From Akkermansia muciniphila (GTDB lineage Bacteria > Verrucomicrobiota > Verrucomicrobiia > Verrucomicrobiales > Akkermansiaceae), in contig CALPMD020000003.1 in assembly GCA_943324575.2 (NCBI GenBank), positions 1-17,251 of the forward strand: DNA of 17,251 nt, read 5' to 3'. Position 1 is the stretch's first letter; every line of letters starts with the position of its first letter. Of the stretch, positions 15,683 through 17,251 are shown one piece after another. The position numbers and the translations under genes are program-made. The notes below the pieces were generated by a model. It was given only the letters and a program-made list of their open reading frames with translations. It was not told the DNA's origin and did no database searches.

Positions 15683-17251
15683 TCAGATATCACCTGATAA
15701 CCACCGTGATTCCAGCGGCTTATTTTTGTTGAATATGCATGAAACATCAGCTTTCCCCTTCGCCAGCTCGGCATATCCCCACATCAAGGCGTCTCGGCTC
15801 GTATTTTCAGCATCAAGCACCAGTAGCACCTTGTCCATCATCCCTGCCATCGTCAGAGTCCGGCTGGTTTTATCAATGGTCGGCATATCAAACACAATGT
15901 AATCAAAATCACATGACTGCAGTTGCGGCATCAATTCATGTAACTGGATGGACGACAGGCCAGCCGCATTGCCATTGCGTCTCTGAATCTCGGGACAGGC
16001 ATGATAGAGACTTTGCCGATTTTCCTTGAAATTAGGAGTCGTGGCCAGATGCAGAGCCCCCTTGATCGAATAGCGTGGAATTTCCGGAAAAATCGGATGG
16101 TCTTCAGATTGATGGGCGCCGAGGTCGACCAATAGCACTTTGGCCCCTTTGATCTCTGAGAATGATTTGGCGAGTCCGGCAGCAATGGTGGAAGCGCCAG
16201 CCCCCCCAGACAGGCCTGTAACCGCGATCAGTTTGGGCTTATGTACGACATTGTTCACCTCAAAATTAAAAATGATTTGGTCACGTATCCGTTCGGAGTA
16301 CGGAAGAATAAAGTGTTTTGATTTTTCAATTTCAGGCTCCGCAATGATTTGATCATCCGCATCCGTGCCGGCCCCATCGCTCCGCTGTTCGATGCAAAGC
16401 GACCTAGTCCCAGAGGGCGGCATCAACAATTCACGGGTTTTTTTCTCAAAATAGGGGATCGATAATGCGAGTGGCAGATGAAGTCTTGACTGAATTTCCA
16501 TGGGCCGCTTTACCCGCCGGTCCAGCAGCAGTTCGACTAAGAATGCTAGGCCGACACCGACGACAAAACCCGACCCAGCGAGGCCCAAAATTACGCCCCC
16601 TATCTTCTTGTCGAATGTTTTGATAGGGTTCGATGGCTGTTGGACTAGGGTGATGTTTGGCATCCGCTTGGGATCCAGAGTCTGGTCTAGCCTAGCATTT
16701 TTCAGGTTTGCCTCGAGTGACCTGTACTCAGCATCCTCGATCTGTCTGCGGCGTTCCACCTCATCGATCTCGGCTCCCATGGCGTATTGCTGACCAAACT
16801 GCTCCGCTATATCCTTGATGTAGGCTTCATAAACTTCGATTTTCGCACCAATGGCGGCAAGCTGTGCTTTTTCCATGATCAGACCCCGCCTAGGATTGGC
16901 CGCATCGGATTCGAGTCCTTCCGTTTCAGCAACAAGGCTCGGATATTTTGCAAGAAGTGCTCGTCGTTTTGTATCATAAGCATCAAGTTGCCTTTGATTG
17001 AGGGTTAGCAGCCGGTTGCCTGATTTAAATTTGAGACGCAGCTCAATGTCCCGCTTTTGCAGGAAGTTGAGCAGTTCTACAGAGGCTCGATACTCCGTGA
17101 TGGCCTGTTGGGGCGGGGTATCAGAATTTTCCTGGCTGGCTTCACCGACAGGAAGAGATTCAAGGCCTGATCGACTTTTATAAATCGTCCGGTCCTCTGC
17201 ACCAGACGCCTTCGTCTGTGATTCGATACTTGCCTGCAGCTCTGCAAAATC
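15683..17251 (-). CDS. Wzz/Wzc-like polysaccharide co-polymerase with degenerate P-loop ATPase domain, 5' truncated
   Basis: The frame is open from the right window edge to the stop at 15683, giving 522 residues without the true N-terminus; an ATG at 16876 is internal. The visible part begins with a long charged helical, probably coiled-coil, periplasmic region. A P-S-N-P-I-K-T stretch (about 206-212) precedes the second membrane helix (217-242), as in Wzz/Wzc proteins. The cytoplasmic domain is MinD/BY-kinase-like: P-K-L-I-A-V-T-G-L-S-G-G-A-G-A-S-T (339-355), V-L-L-V-D-L-G (372-378) and Walker-B-like F-D-Y-I-V-F-D-M-P (449-457). The P-loop has Ala where the invariant Lys of G-K-S/T should be and Ser in place of the signature Lys of MinD-type loops. 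The C-terminus has no tyrosine cluster. It should set chain length and organise export, but tyrosine-kinase activity is doubtful. Bases 15636-15682 separate it from the initiating transferase. Confidence 0.88.
   Translation of the reverse strand, partial: DFAELQASIESQTKASGAEDRTIYKSRSGLESLPVGEASQENSDTPPQQAITEYRASVELLNFLQKRDIELRLKFKSGNRLLTLNQRQLDAYDTKRRALLAKYPSLVAETEGLESDAANPRRGLIMEKAQLAAIGAKIEVYEAYIKDIAEQFGQQYAMGAEIDEVERRRQIEDAEYRSLEANLKNARLDQTLDPKRMPNITLVQQPSNPIKTFDKKIGGVILGLAGSGFVVGVGLAFLVELLLDRRVKRPMEIQSRLHLPLALSIPYFEKKTRELLMPPSGTRSLCIEQRSDGAGTDADDQIIAEPEIEKSKHFILPYSERIRDQIIFNFEVNNVVHKPKLIAVTGLSGGAGASTIAAGLAKSFSEIKGAKVLLVDLGAHQSEDHPIFPEIPRYSIKGALHLATTPNFKENRQSLYHACPEIQRRNGNAAGLSSIQLHELMPQLQSCDFDYIVFDMPTIDKTSRTLTMAGMMDKVLLVLDAENTSRDALMWGYAELAKGKADVSCIFNKNKPLESRWLSGDI

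Noticed and set aside
1..17251. Mobile elements, CRISPR arrays, tRNA or rRNA genes
   Set aside because: The genes are closely packed on one strand with gaps below 180 bases. I saw no transposase motifs, regularly spaced repeats or cloverleaf-like sequences.

Overview
The window is one uninterrupted stretch of a large surface- or exo-polysaccharide biosynthesis locus. All 14 genes I can support lie on the minus strand, so transcription runs from the right-hand end towards position 1. Both ends are cut: the chain-length/ATPase gene on the right lacks its N-terminus, and the ABC permease on the left lacks its last few dozen residues. No gap between genes exceeds 300 bases; the longest gene-free stretch is about 177 bases (13060-13236).

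In transcription order the locus holds: a Wzz/Wzc-like polysaccharide co-polymerase with a degenerate P-loop (15683-17251); the initiating polyprenyl-phosphate hexose-1-phosphate transferase (14193-15635); an Alg14-like/Alg13-like split glycosyltransferase pair (13719-14180 and 13237-13722); two GT2 glycosyltransferases (12124-13059, 11179-12075); a secreted beta-helix protein with a C-terminal jelly-roll-like module, preceded by a good sigma70-type promoter candidate (9362-11092); two GT4 glycosyltransferases (8082-9314, 6681-8009); a Wzy/O-antigen-ligase-like polymerase (5353-6684); then GT4, GT2, GT4 and GT2 enzymes (4169-5356, 3120-4100, 1873-3084, 862-1869); and a Wzm-like ABC-2 permease (1-731).

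A working model: the initiating transferase loads the first sugar phosphate onto undecaprenyl phosphate, the Alg13/14-like pair probably adds the second sugar, and up to eight further glycosyltransferases extend the lipid-linked oligosaccharide. The Wzy-like protein polymerises or ligates it, and the Wzz/Wzc-like protein controls chain length. The ABC permease exports this or another glycan. The beta-helix protein is expected outside the cytoplasm, where it may bind, cleave or remodel the polymer. No Wzx flippase, Wza outer-membrane channel, Wzt ATPase or nucleotide-sugar pathway gene lies in the window.

The organism is a Gram-negative-type bacterium of moderate GC (roughly low-to-mid 50s % by eye, with AT-richer stretches). 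The C-terminal module of the beta-helix protein resembles modules I associate with secreted proteins of Verrucomicrobiota (Opitutae and relatives) and Acidobacteriota. Nearly all starts lack a Shine-Dalgarno sequence. Verrucomicrobiota is my best guess, held with low confidence. I see no tRNA, rRNA, CRISPR, insertion sequence or attachment site.
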